Assembly: GCA_937872735.1 (NCBI GenBank)
Contig: CALMUD010000060.1
Location: forward strand, 1 to 38,564
Direction of reading: 5' to 3'
DNA: 38,564 bases
From: an uncultured Bacteroidales bacterium
GTDB lineage: Bacteria; Bacteroidota; Bacteroidia; Bacteroidales; Paludibacteraceae
A program made the translations under genes and the position numbers. Below, piece after piece: positions 28,201 through 34,895 of this stretch (position 1 is the first letter of the stretch; each line of letters opens with the position of its first letter). The notes below the pieces were generated by a model, which had not been told where the DNA came from, did no database searches, and worked only from the letters and a program-made list of their open reading frames with translations.

Positions 28201-29124
28201 TGTTTCTCCTTGGCAGAGTTGTGGGTCCATATTGTCAAGGCGGTCGTGTGCGTCAATATAGTCAATGGTATTTTCCATCATGGCGCCGTCGCGCCGCTGT
28301 TTGAGGCTTACCCTGCCTATCACACGTTTGCCGTCTTGGTCTTTCTCGGCCAACCCCATAATATACAGCAACTCAGAATAGAAGTCTTTATTGAGCAGGT
28401 TGCTGTCTTGTATGTCGTACCGTTTAAGCAAGTATCGGGGCGAAAACAGCTTATACAGATTCTGTATTTTTTCTTTTATTCCGCCATCCTTGTTCTTCCA
28501 CTCCCGCAGGTCTATGTGTACACTATGTATCTGACGGTCTATTTTGTCAACCAGACTGGGACACAGCTCGTTGTAAAAAATGGGAGTGTTTTTCGACGAG
28601 AATTCTCCACGCATGAACCGCTTGAAGGTATTCACCACCTTGGCATTCTGAAAAAACAGTCTGTTATATTCCAGCGCATCTATGATGAACCACTCATACA
28701 TATTGGTGATTACAATGTATTTCAGTTCAGTGTTTTTCTGCACTATGCGTTGTTCCAGATAATAATAGATGGTTTCATAGAATGCCTTGCAATGCAGATT
28801 CGCCACGCTCATCATTTCACTGGCATTGCTGGTCGATTTTGTCTCGATTATCACCCCTATGGCATCTTTGGCCGTAGCCCCAGTGCGGATAACGGTATCT
28901 ATCCTGTTTTCATCATTGCTGATGAGGTATTGGCCACTATAGAAAGACTTATCCAGAAAGTCCTTCATATAGCCCTTTTGGTTCTCCTCTGTCTGGCTAT
29001 CATCAAGACTATCCAGAAAAATTTTAAGGTGATTGCGGAATTGGTCCAGTTTGTCTGTCGCAATACCATTCCTCATAGGTGATTTTTTTATGATGTCCTT
29101 AATTTCGTCCAGTTTCAGTTCCAT
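25261..29124 (-). CDS. Type IIG restriction-modification enzyme (nuclease-N6-adenine methylase fusion)
   Basis: A single chain of 1287 residues expected to both methylate and cut DNA at its recognition site. The ATG at 29124 is preferred because the longer frame starts in low-complexity sequence. The N-terminal PD-(D/E)xK-like nuclease has D76 (NRIDTV) and E94-x-K96 (VIIETKST). The gamma-class methylase core has motif I CDPAVGSGHY from residue 549 and motif IV NPPY at 839-842, which indicates adenine N6 methylation. Blocks such as FTPSYIT and GVDINPNSV are usual in Eco57I-type enzymes. The last 350 residues resemble the TaqI-type target-recognition domain (NSNLLWWYLKVTGD, FKTNYLNPFPMP). No separate specificity or nuclease gene is adjacent. 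BREX PglX is less likely, as no other BREX gene is present. Converges on the PIN operon. Confidence 0.88.
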   Translation of the reverse strand: MELKLDEIKDIIKKSPMRNGIATDKLDQFRNHLKIFLDSLDDSQTEENQKGYMKDFLDKSFYSGQYLISNDENRIDTVIRTGATAKDAIGVIIETKSTSNASEMMSVANLHCKAFYETIYYYLEQRIVQKNTELKYIVITNMYEWFIIDALEYNRLFFQNAKVVNTFKRFMRGEFSSKNTPIFYNELCPSLVDKIDRQIHSVHIDLREWKNKDGGIKEKIQNLYKLFSPRYLLKRYDIQDSNLLNKDFYSELLYIMGLAEKDQDGKRVIGRVSLKQRRDGAMMENTIDYIDAHDRLDNMDPQLCQGETKDDRLFNVALNLNITWINRLLFLKLLEGQLLQYHGGDKSYSFLNSEKLTSYDDLDELFFQVLAKPVEQRKESVNRKFPNVPYLNSSLFEATPMEQGSIFIASLNQSAELPLYDKSILYKYPQYSEGHLSPLDYLLAFLDAYDFGADTKEDDDPNRKPIISASVLGLIFEKINGYKDGSIFTPSYITMEMSRNTVRQAIINKFNAFKGWQCQSFADLRNSYGAKSAQVIAEMNGVVDSLHICDPAVGSGHYLVSALNELVCAKADLGILVDEKGELLTNDYEIGIHNDELVITDVLSQNIFHYDPSRSFSASQRVQETIFKQKRQLIENCLFGVDINPNSVNICRLRLWIELLKFTYYDRTSGQLQTLPNIDINIKCGNSLVRRFDLHDEDHTLQDALRSCGCTFADYRDTVARYKAAGSKDEKKEANKMIEQLKNYFRRCNHLPKTLLANKEKYEKQLCSKTLPDMFAEKPTAKAQKEIDKLNKLISEENLKIEDFRNNRIFQNSMEWRVEFPEVLDADGQFVGFDCVIGNPPYMNIQGITQTQPECKDYYEQTYQEMAQGNYDLCNLFFKLAIEISAPTAACSFIMPHKFLNTDNAALFRSYLAEHRYISTITHFGANMVFDDAITYTCICRFSPQPASGIRFHLFPYGCDFHNLGFEEYRTVSYDDIASNSQLYGQNEWILLNSDIEQHIFNKIYMQKASIATKFKSIAQGIATSDDKLYVTELLSETADTYTVRVPKTGQTYEVEKMFFKHFLMGKQVHRFATLTSSNYVFFPYLIDNGKATPVPLQMLQTEYPLTYRYVMDNENDFKAREHGKLSEKEFWYTYIYPKNLTTFDKEKLVSMEICATCPNVTLDTDKFYHSTTVYNWSKAEDVKENYESLVAILNSNLLWWYLKVTGDTLSGDARRFKTNYLNPFPMPEGISDEMQAELATKVKQVMADKSANEAADTSLLEGELDVAVCNLYELDEEEKDFICDYR

Positions 29125-29188
29125 ATTTTTCTTTTTTATTAAGCATGCCCTATTGGCCAATTTTAAATTTTGGCAAAATAAGCTGTCA

Positions 29189-29196
29189 CAAATATA
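29189..29196 (-). promoter_or_regulatory. -7 element TATATTTG for the type IIG gene
   Basis: Minus-strand exact TAnnTTTG match 64 bases before the ATG at 29124. It is divergent from, and only 13 bases away from, the plus-strand element at 29210-29217. Confidence 0.55.
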
Positions 29197-29209
29197 CCAT
29201 TATTTTTTG

Positions 29210-29217
29210 TAACTTTG
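29210..29217 (+). promoter_or_regulatory. -7 element TAACTTTG for the MFS-kinase gene
   Basis: Exact TAnnTTTG match 157 bases upstream of the ATG at 29375. Transcription from about 29224 would run through the hairpin at 29287-29337 before reaching the gene. Confidence 0.55.
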
Positions 29218-29286
29218 CCGTGCAAAAGCCGAGAGAACATCAGAGCCGGAGCGAACATAGTGGCGGCCCGCAGGGTCTTTTTCTGC

Positions 29287-29337
29287 AACATGTTGTGTTA
29301 TCACGTAAGTCTAGTTGATAACACAACATGTTTTTTT
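29287..29337 (+). promoter_or_regulatory. Terminator-like hairpin in the MFS-kinase leader (candidate attenuator)
   Basis: A perfect 17-bp stem (29287-29303 with 29316-29332), 12-nt loop and seven T (29331-29337) lie between the promoter and the start codon. The 60 bases upstream (29224-29286) contain GC-rich segments able to pair (for example GCCG near 29243 with CGGC near 29263), and a possible closing stem of 29222-29228 with 29278-29286. This is the arrangement of an attenuator or riboswitch, but no known aptamer class was recognised. It could alternatively end a short independent RNA. Confidence 0.55.
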
Positions 29338-29374
29338 ATGCCACCCTACCAAACAAAAAAAAACAAACAATTAA

Positions 29375-31198
29375 ATGGAAACGCAAAATCAAGAAAAACT
29401 ATGGACGGGCTCCTTCATAAAGATATGCCTGGTCAACTTTTTCGTATTCGTCAATTTTCATGCCTTGCTGCCCACCTTCCCATTCTTCGTGACCTATCTG
29501 GGAGGTGACGCGGTAGCCATAGGAGTGGCCACAGCCCTGTTCAGCACAGCCTCCATCGTGTCACGCCCCTTCATAGGATGGCTGGTCGATACCAAAGGCC
29601 GACGCACCCTGCTGGTGGCGGGGCTGATAGGAATGAGCCTGCTGCCGATGGGCTATTTTGTGGCCACCGGCATCGCCTTTGCCGTGCTGCTGCGCACCAT
29701 ACATGGCGCCTTCCATGCCGCATCGAGCAACGCAGCCTCCACTTGGGTGGCCGACATTGTGCCGCGCAGCCGCATGGGCGAGGGGCTGGGCATGTATGGA
29801 CTGTCAATGGCCGTATCTACCGCCGTAGCCCCTGCCATGGGACTGTATGTGATGGGCAGATTCGGCTTCCGCCCATTATTCGCCATAGCCACCACAGCCG
29901 CAGTGCTGGCCCTGCTGATAGGCCTCAGCATATCCGACCGCAGCTACAAGCTGTCGGCCAAGCCGCTGAAAATAAGCCAGCTGTTCGAGAAGGACTCGGT
30001 GCCAGCCTCCATCACCCAGTTCTTCTTCATGATGGCTTACGGCGTCATTGAGGTGTATGTGGCCATCTATGCACAAGGCAACCAGCTGCCCAGCGGTGGC
30101 ATCTACTTTATCGGCATCGCCATTGCCACGGTGCTCACCCGTATAGCCACGGGCAGGGTGATAGACCGACAGGGAGAGGGCATACTGGTATATACGGGCA
30201 ACGCCGCCATCATTGTCGGCATATTGCTGCTGGTGTTCATGCACAACACCCCCTGCTACCTGGCCTCGGCCCTGCTGCTGGGCTACAGTTTCGGGGCCAT
30301 ACAGCCATCGCTGCAGACCATGTCGATGCACATAGTGGCACCCGACCGCCGCGGCGCCGCCAGCTCCACCTTCTTCTGCGCTTTCGATTTCGGCATTGCC
30401 ATCGGCGGATTTCTGGCGGGTATGCTGGTCAAGCACTTCGGTTACAATGTCATGTTCATCTGCATCTCCTTCTCGTGCGTCTGCTCCCTGGTCTATTACC
30501 ACTTGTTTGGACGCAATCACCGCTCGTCAATGAACCACAAGATGGCCGAAGGGCAGCCAACAGCAACGGTCGGCGCCAAGCAAGCCAATCTGCCGCTGGT
30601 CATCACCATATCGCGCGAATATGGTAGCGGCGGCCGTGCCATTGGCGAGCTGATAGCCCACAAGATGGGCATCAGGCTGTATGATGCCGATTTGATAAAA
30701 AGAACCGCGCAGGAGAGCGGACTGAGCGAACAGTTTGTGGCGGCCAATGAGCAGATGCTGAAAAGCGATCTGCTATACGACTTGTATGCCAGCAACTCGG
30801 ATTTCCAGAGTGGCGACGACCCGGCACAGACGGCCCTCTTCTATGCCCAAAGCAAGATAATAAGAGACCTGGCCCGAAAGGAGCCTTGCGTGATTGTGGG
30901 CCGATTGGCCAATTTTGTGCTGGAGGGACAGGCCAACTGTTTCAATGTGTTCATTTATGCCGACAAGGCCAGCCGCATCCGACGGATTACCGACAGCTAC
31001 GGCATAAAAGCGGAAGATGCCGCCCATGAACTGGAACGCACCGACACAGCCCGCAAGGAGCATTGCCGGCACTACACCGGCAAGGTTTGGGGCAAATACT
31101 GCTATTACCACCTCGAGGTGGACAGCTCAAAATTGGGAGACGGAAAAACAGCAGATTTGATAATCGAGGCGACAAAAAAGGAGAAAAAACTGCATTGA
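29375..31198 (+). CDS. MFS transporter fused to a cytidylate-kinase-like domain
   Basis: 607 residues. About 1-390 is a 12-segment major facilitator transporter of the sugar/drug-efflux type: FVNFHALLPTFPFFVTYLGG at the start, the loop-2/3 motif GWLVDTKGRR near 68-77, and a second-half GRVIDRQGEG. A hydrophilic linker (about 386-404) leads to a kinase domain of the Cytidylate_kin2 type (about 405-605). That domain has ITISREYGSGGRAIGE with GSGG at 417-420, YDADLIKRTAQESG, CVIVGRLAN, FIYADKASRIRRI and KEHCRHYTGKVWG. The reading frame is continuous, so the fusion is real unless there is a sequencing error. The kinase would lie in the cytoplasm at the C-terminus of the transporter. Substrate is unknown; a coupled uptake-phosphorylation or sensing role is speculative. 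A hairpin in its leader suggests regulation by attenuation. Confidence 0.85.
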   Translation: METQNQEKLWTGSFIKICLVNFFVFVNFHALLPTFPFFVTYLGGDAVAIGVATALFSTASIVSRPFIGWLVDTKGRRTLLVAGLIGMSLLPMGYFVATGIAFAVLLRTIHGAFHAASSNAASTWVADIVPRSRMGEGLGMYGLSMAVSTAVAPAMGLYVMGRFGFRPLFAIATTAAVLALLIGLSISDRSYKLSAKPLKISQLFEKDSVPASITQFFFMMAYGVIEVYVAIYAQGNQLPSGGIYFIGIAIATVLTRIATGRVIDRQGEGILVYTGNAAIIVGILLLVFMHNTPCYLASALLLGYSFGAIQPSLQTMSMHIVAPDRRGAASSTFFCAFDFGIAIGGFLAGMLVKHFGYNVMFICISFSCVCSLVYYHLFGRNHRSSMNHKMAEGQPTATVGAKQANLPLVITISREYGSGGRAIGELIAHKMGIRLYDADLIKRTAQESGLSEQFVAANEQMLKSDLLYDLYASNSDFQSGDDPAQTALFYAQSKIIRDLARKEPCVIVGRLANFVLEGQANCFNVFIYADKASRIRRITDSYGIKAEDAAHELERTDTARKEHCRHYTGKVWGKYCYYHLEVDSSKLGDGKTADLIIEATKKEKKLH

Positions 31199-31213
31199 GA
31201 ATAACGCCAAAAC

Positions 31214-31250
31214 AAAAAGGGAAATCTCCGAACGGAGATTTCCCTTTTTT
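31214..31250. terminator. Bidirectional intrinsic terminator
   Basis: A perfect inverted repeat, 31214-31230 with 31233-31249 (17 bp including the A/T tails), lies between two convergent genes. It gives a T-run on either strand (31245-31250 on the plus strand, 31214-31218 in reverse on the minus strand). Confidence 0.92.
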
Positions 31251-31270
31251 GTTTTATGCTCAATTTTTCT

Positions 31271-32347
31271 CTAATAATTGTCGTAACAGAATTTATGGGA
31301 ATCATCAAGGTCGATGCCGTTATTGGAGAACCAGAAGGAGAATGCGTCCCAAAGGGATTTGTGCGATTCCATCCATTGGTTGAAGGCATCGCCATCGCCC
31401 GCCTGCAACAGCCAATAGTTGTAAGGCTCCATAAAACCCAAATCATGTATCTTGCCCTGAAAATTGAACAATACATTATTGAATCTTGAGGTGTCCTGCT
31501 TGGCATAGTTCTCCACAAAGTTGGTCCGTATCTTGCTCAACGCAGCAATGTCAAGCGGATGGAATGGCGGCTGGATAGAGGCTGAAAGCAGCCGTTCATA
31601 ATCCACACCGAAAGGTATCTGCATATGGCCCAGCCTATCCATCTTGATAGTCACGTTTTTGGGAACAAACTGAAGCGACAACGATGAGTCAGACGCTATC
31701 TTGATTTTGTCGATGTAGGTACGGTACAGTATTTCGCTTATACTCGCTGCCCGCTCGCCATGACGTTCCAGATTCATGAATATCTCGCCATACACCATGC
31801 CACGGCAGGGATAGTTGGAAGCGCAATACAGGACCGCCGCCCAGAAATAGTTGGAAGGATACTGGGGTTCCACCTTGATGCCTTCCTCATACAATTGCAG
31901 AGCCTTGTCAAAATTATTGTCAGTGCGGTACATATTGCCTTGCTCCAGAAAAAGACAGCCTGAGAGTGCAGGAAACCGCTTCACTCCCGCCTGATAGGTG
32001 GCCATGGCCTTCTTGCGGTTGCCCAGCATATCGTAGCTATTGCCCATCAACTGATAATAGACGGGTTGTGACCACTTCGTATTGATTATCTTTTTCAACA
32101 ATTTGAGGGTCTTGGCATACTGCTGCTGCTGATAATATATGTAGGCTATCTCGTAAGAATAAGCGGGATAACTTGGGTCCAGTTTCCGCGCTTTCTCCAG
32201 CAACACGCGCCCAGCCTCCAGAGAGTCGTTGTCAACCATACGGATGGCATCGGCCTTCATCATCATAGCCTGCTGATGGGCATCCTGCCCCACCGCAGTC
32301 AGCACCGAAGATGCCGCCACCGCCAGACAGACAAACAGCTGTTTCAT
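31271..32347 (-). CDS. Exported TPR protein of unknown function
   Basis: 358 residues beginning with a signal peptide (MKQLFVCLAVAASSVLTAVG). Tetratricopeptide repeats fill about 25-190: ARKLDPSYPAYSYEIAYIYY, LLKKIINTKWSQPVYYQLMG, and YEEGIKVEPQYPSNYFWAA. The second half (about 200-358) is a globular domain with no motif I recognise. Probably periplasmic or outer-membrane associated. Its ATG lies one base after the stop codon of the flavodiiron gene, so the two are co-transcribed and possibly translationally coupled. A shared role is suggested only by this spacing. Confidence 0.82.
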   Translation of the reverse strand: MKQLFVCLAVAASSVLTAVGQDAHQQAMMMKADAIRMVDNDSLEAGRVLLEKARKLDPSYPAYSYEIAYIYYQQQQYAKTLKLLKKIINTKWSQPVYYQLMGNSYDMLGNRKKAMATYQAGVKRFPALSGCLFLEQGNMYRTDNNFDKALQLYEEGIKVEPQYPSNYFWAAVLYCASNYPCRGMVYGEIFMNLERHGERAASISEILYRTYIDKIKIASDSSLSLQFVPKNVTIKMDRLGHMQIPFGVDYERLLSASIQPPFHPLDIAALSKIRTNFVENYAKQDTSRFNNVLFNFQGKIHDLGFMEPYNYWLLQAGDGDAFNQWMESHKSLWDAFSFWFSNNGIDLDDSHKFCYDNY

Positions 32348-32348
32348 C

Positions 32349-33530
32349 TTATTTCAATTTTTCAGCCAGTTCCAGTCCCATCTGATAACAAGCCTCGTAT
32401 TTTTCATCTTTCAGTCCCTGCTTCTCTTCCACAGAGGCCACCTTGTCCCAGCCAAGTGTCTCCACCAGCGCATTCATGCGGCGCACCGCTGCCCCAGCCC
32501 AGGTGAAGGAGCCGAACGAGCCGAACACACGATTTTTGACGCCTCGGCGCTCCACTTTCAGCAACAAGGCCTCCACCGTAGGGAATATCTCATTCATATA
32601 GGTAGGACTGCCTACCACCAATCCACGGTATTTGAATATATCGCGCAATATGAATGACGTATCGGTGTAGGAGGTATTGTAGATGCGGATATTCCGCACA
32701 CCCCCGGCAGCTGCACCAGCAGCCACTGCCTCGGCCATCTGCTCCGTGTTGCCATACATCGAGCCATAGGCAATCACCAGACCAGGCTCGCTCTCGTAAA
32801 GCGACATCTGGCGGTACATCTCCACCACCTGTGCTATATGCTCTTTCCACACGGGTCCATGCGTAGGACAGATATAATCAATCTTGAGTCCCGACACCTT
32901 CTGCAAGGCTTTCTGCACTGGCGCACCATACTTGCCTACAATGCAGGCATAGTAGCGGCGCATCTCGTCCCAGTAGGGCTCCACCTCCATATCGGAATCC
33001 ACCACCGCCCCGTTCAGAGCTCCGAAGCAGCCGAAAGCATCTCCCGAAAAGGCCACACACGCTGTGGCATCGTAGGTCACCATCGTCTCTGGCCAATGAA
33101 CCATCGGAATGAGGGCAAAAGTGAGACGGTGCTTGCCCAGACTGAGTTCACTGCCCTCTTTTATCTCCATTTCGTTGCCCGTAACGCCATAGAATCCCTC
33201 TATCATGCCAAATGTCTTGGCATTGCCCACAATGGTAATTTCGGGATAATACTGGCGGATAAGGGCTATGGAGCCTGAATGGTCGGGCTCCATGTGGTTC
33301 ACTATCAGATAATCAATCTTTCGGTCGCCCAGCACTGCCCGTATCTTCTTCAGATATACCTCAAAACACGAACTGTCGGCGGTATCAATCAGGGCCACTT
33401 TCTCATCCACTATGAGATAAGAATTGTACGAAACGCCACAAACCAGTGGCAGCTGGTTCTCAAACAGCGTTTTTGTACGGTCATTGACACCTACATAATA
33501 GATATCACTGCATATAGGAAAAGTTTTCAT
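32349..33530 (-). CDS. Flavodiiron protein (A-type flavoprotein)
   Basis: Cytosolic enzyme that reduces oxygen to water and/or nitric oxide to nitrous oxide, protecting anaerobes. It is 393 residues, the two-domain core form without a rubredoxin or NADH domain. The metallo-beta-lactamase-like domain carries the diiron ligands of HMEPDH (H79, E81, D83, H84), a second histidine in MVHWPE, and GDAFG and THGP blocks. The FMN-binding flavodoxin domain starts near 252 with YGSMYGNTEQMAEA. An electron donor such as rubredoxin must be encoded elsewhere. It lies 50 bases after lgt and one base before the TPR gene, all on the minus strand, so an operon is likely. Confidence 0.95.
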   Translation of the reverse strand: MKTFPICSDIYYVGVNDRTKTLFENQLPLVCGVSYNSYLIVDEKVALIDTADSSCFEVYLKKIRAVLGDRKIDYLIVNHMEPDHSGSIALIRQYYPEITIVGNAKTFGMIEGFYGVTGNEMEIKEGSELSLGKHRLTFALIPMVHWPETMVTYDATACVAFSGDAFGCFGALNGAVVDSDMEVEPYWDEMRRYYACIVGKYGAPVQKALQKVSGLKIDYICPTHGPVWKEHIAQVVEMYRQMSLYESEPGLVIAYGSMYGNTEQMAEAVAAGAAAGGVRNIRIYNTSYTDTSFILRDIFKYRGLVVGSPTYMNEIFPTVEALLLKVERRGVKNRVFGSFGSFTWAGAAVRRMNALVETLGWDKVASVEEKQGLKDEKYEACYQMGLELAEKLK

Positions 33531-33580
33531 TTCTTTTGGATTTTACTTTTTTCGGAATTTTGATACTGTCGCACCTTTGT

Positions 33581-34816
33581 TTACTGACGTCCACCATAAT
33601 TGCCACGCTGGTCGTCCAGATTAAGCAGAACGGAAACCCCGCCCTGATAGGTACGCAGCAGGTAATGGTAAAAACCGCCATCCACTCCGGGCGCCAGCAG
33701 ATAATACTGCCCATTGTCAACACTTGGAATCACATTCACACCTTTGGTCACTTTCTTGTTCTCCACATAAATGCCATTGGCATTGACGTGCATCTGCACC
33801 CCACAATCCGACACAAATTGCGACTTTGAGATATAATCCATAGTCTGTGACGCAGACATCGTAGGCTTGACTGCCAAATTGGGAGCATTTTTCGGTGTGG
33901 CATGCGCTGCCCCTACCCTGCTGAGCAACGGTGCCGCCATTACCAGCACAAAGAACAGACAAAGACCTGCCACCATGGCATTGGCCTTGACGGCCACTTC
34001 TGGCTGACGGCGACGCCAGCGCAGCAGCACTCTCACCAACAGAAAGACACCCAGCAGCACAAACGGCAGACTAAGCAACTGCCCCACATTCAACAACATA
34101 CTTGCCTCGAAATCTTCCTGCGGACGCTTGATAAACTCCAGCAGATAGCGGGAGAGGAACACGCCGATAAGGAAGATGCCGAATATCAGTCCCTTGTGGT
34201 TGCGGGCATTGGTCCGCCAATAAAGGAACATCAGCACAGCAAAGGTAATGAGACAATACAGCGCCTCATAAATCTGAGTGGGATGGCTGGGCTCGGAGAA
34301 GGCCGTTGTGGCTGGCGAGAGGGGATGCAGCATGAAGCTGAAAGCCCATGGCATACTGGTAGGGTCGCCATAAATCTCGTGATTGAACAGGTTGCCCAGA
34401 CGGATGCAAGCGCCACAAAGGGCTACCGCTATGACTACCCGGTCGAGCACCCATATATAATTCTTCTTGATAACCCGCGAAAAGATGAACAATCCCAGCA
34501 GGATGCCAAAGGCTCCGCCATGGCTGGAGAGGCCTCCCTTCCAGATATAAAGAACCTCAAACAGATGATGGGAAAAGTAATCCCACTCATAAAAGAAGCA
34601 ATGGCCGACACGCGCCCCCACTATGGTGAAGCCCACCATAAAGAGGAACAACTTATCCATGGCCCCCTCGGGCATATTCTCCCGCTTGTAGATGCGTTCC
34701 TCCACGGCATAACCAATCAGAAAGCCGAGAGCCCACATCAAGCCATACCAACGAACCGTAAGGACTCCCAAGTGGAGCAACTCCGGATTGACCGTCCAGG
34801 TGATGAATGATAGCAT
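33581..34816 (-). CDS. lgt: Prolipoprotein diacylglyceryl transferase with C-terminal extension
   Basis: Inner-membrane enzyme that transfers diacylglyceryl from phosphatidylglycerol to the lipobox cysteine of prolipoproteins, the first step in lipoprotein maturation. The ATG at 34816 is chosen because the longer frame runs back into the end of secA. The core (residues 1 to about 270) has seven membrane segments and the family blocks VRWYGLMWALGF, GARVGHCFFYEW, GGLSSHGG (essential histidine), CIRLGNLFNHEIYG and SRYLLEFIKRPQ. After a basic stretch (RWRRRQPEV) there is an additional membrane segment (about 281-298) and a soluble tail of about 110 residues (to 411) that ordinary Lgt proteins of 260-300 residues lack. 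The tail has no recognised family. Downstream of secA, upstream of the flavodiiron gene. Confidence 0.93.
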   Translation of the reverse strand: MLSFITWTVNPELLHLGVLTVRWYGLMWALGFLIGYAVEERIYKRENMPEGAMDKLFLFMVGFTIVGARVGHCFFYEWDYFSHHLFEVLYIWKGGLSSHGGAFGILLGLFIFSRVIKKNYIWVLDRVVIAVALCGACIRLGNLFNHEIYGDPTSMPWAFSFMLHPLSPATTAFSEPSHPTQIYEALYCLITFAVLMFLYWRTNARNHKGLIFGIFLIGVFLSRYLLEFIKRPQEDFEASMLLNVGQLLSLPFVLLGVFLLVRVLLRWRRRQPEVAVKANAMVAGLCLFFVLVMAAPLLSRVGAAHATPKNAPNLAVKPTMSASQTMDYISKSQFVSDCGVQMHVNANGIYVENKKVTKGVNVIPSVDNGQYYLLAPGVDGGFYHYLLRTYQGGVSVLLNLDDQRGNYGGRQ

Positions 34817-34829
34817 TGTAATCAGTATT

Positions 34830-34876
34830 ATAAAAAGAAAAGGGCCAGTGACCGACTCAACGTCCGTCAACGACCC
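34830..34876 (-). terminator. Probable terminator between secA and lgt
   Basis: On the minus strand an 11-pair imperfect stem (34866-34876 with 34842-34852, one mismatch, two G-U pairs) is followed by two T-runs read from 34841 to 34830. It starts 20 bases after the secA stop and ends 14 bases before the lgt ATG, so some read-through into lgt is likely; no -7 TAnnTTTG was found between them. Confidence 0.55.
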
Positions 34877-34895
34877 TCTTCTATGGTGTTGTTTA

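Noticed and set aside
26266-29082. 938-codon open frame on the plus strand
   Set aside because: It lies wholly antisense to the type IIG gene, whose motifs (CDPAVGSG, NPPY) are clear. The plus-strand translation has no family features and has the composition of a shadow frame.
25261-29124. BREX methylase PglX
   Set aside because: Similar methylase motifs, but an N-terminal PD-(D/E)xK-like nuclease is present and no other BREX gene is in the window.
29224-29337. Cobalamin, ZTP or guanidine riboswitch
   Set aside because: Compared from memory with the conserved cores of these classes; none of the invariant segments is present. Left as an unassigned leader.
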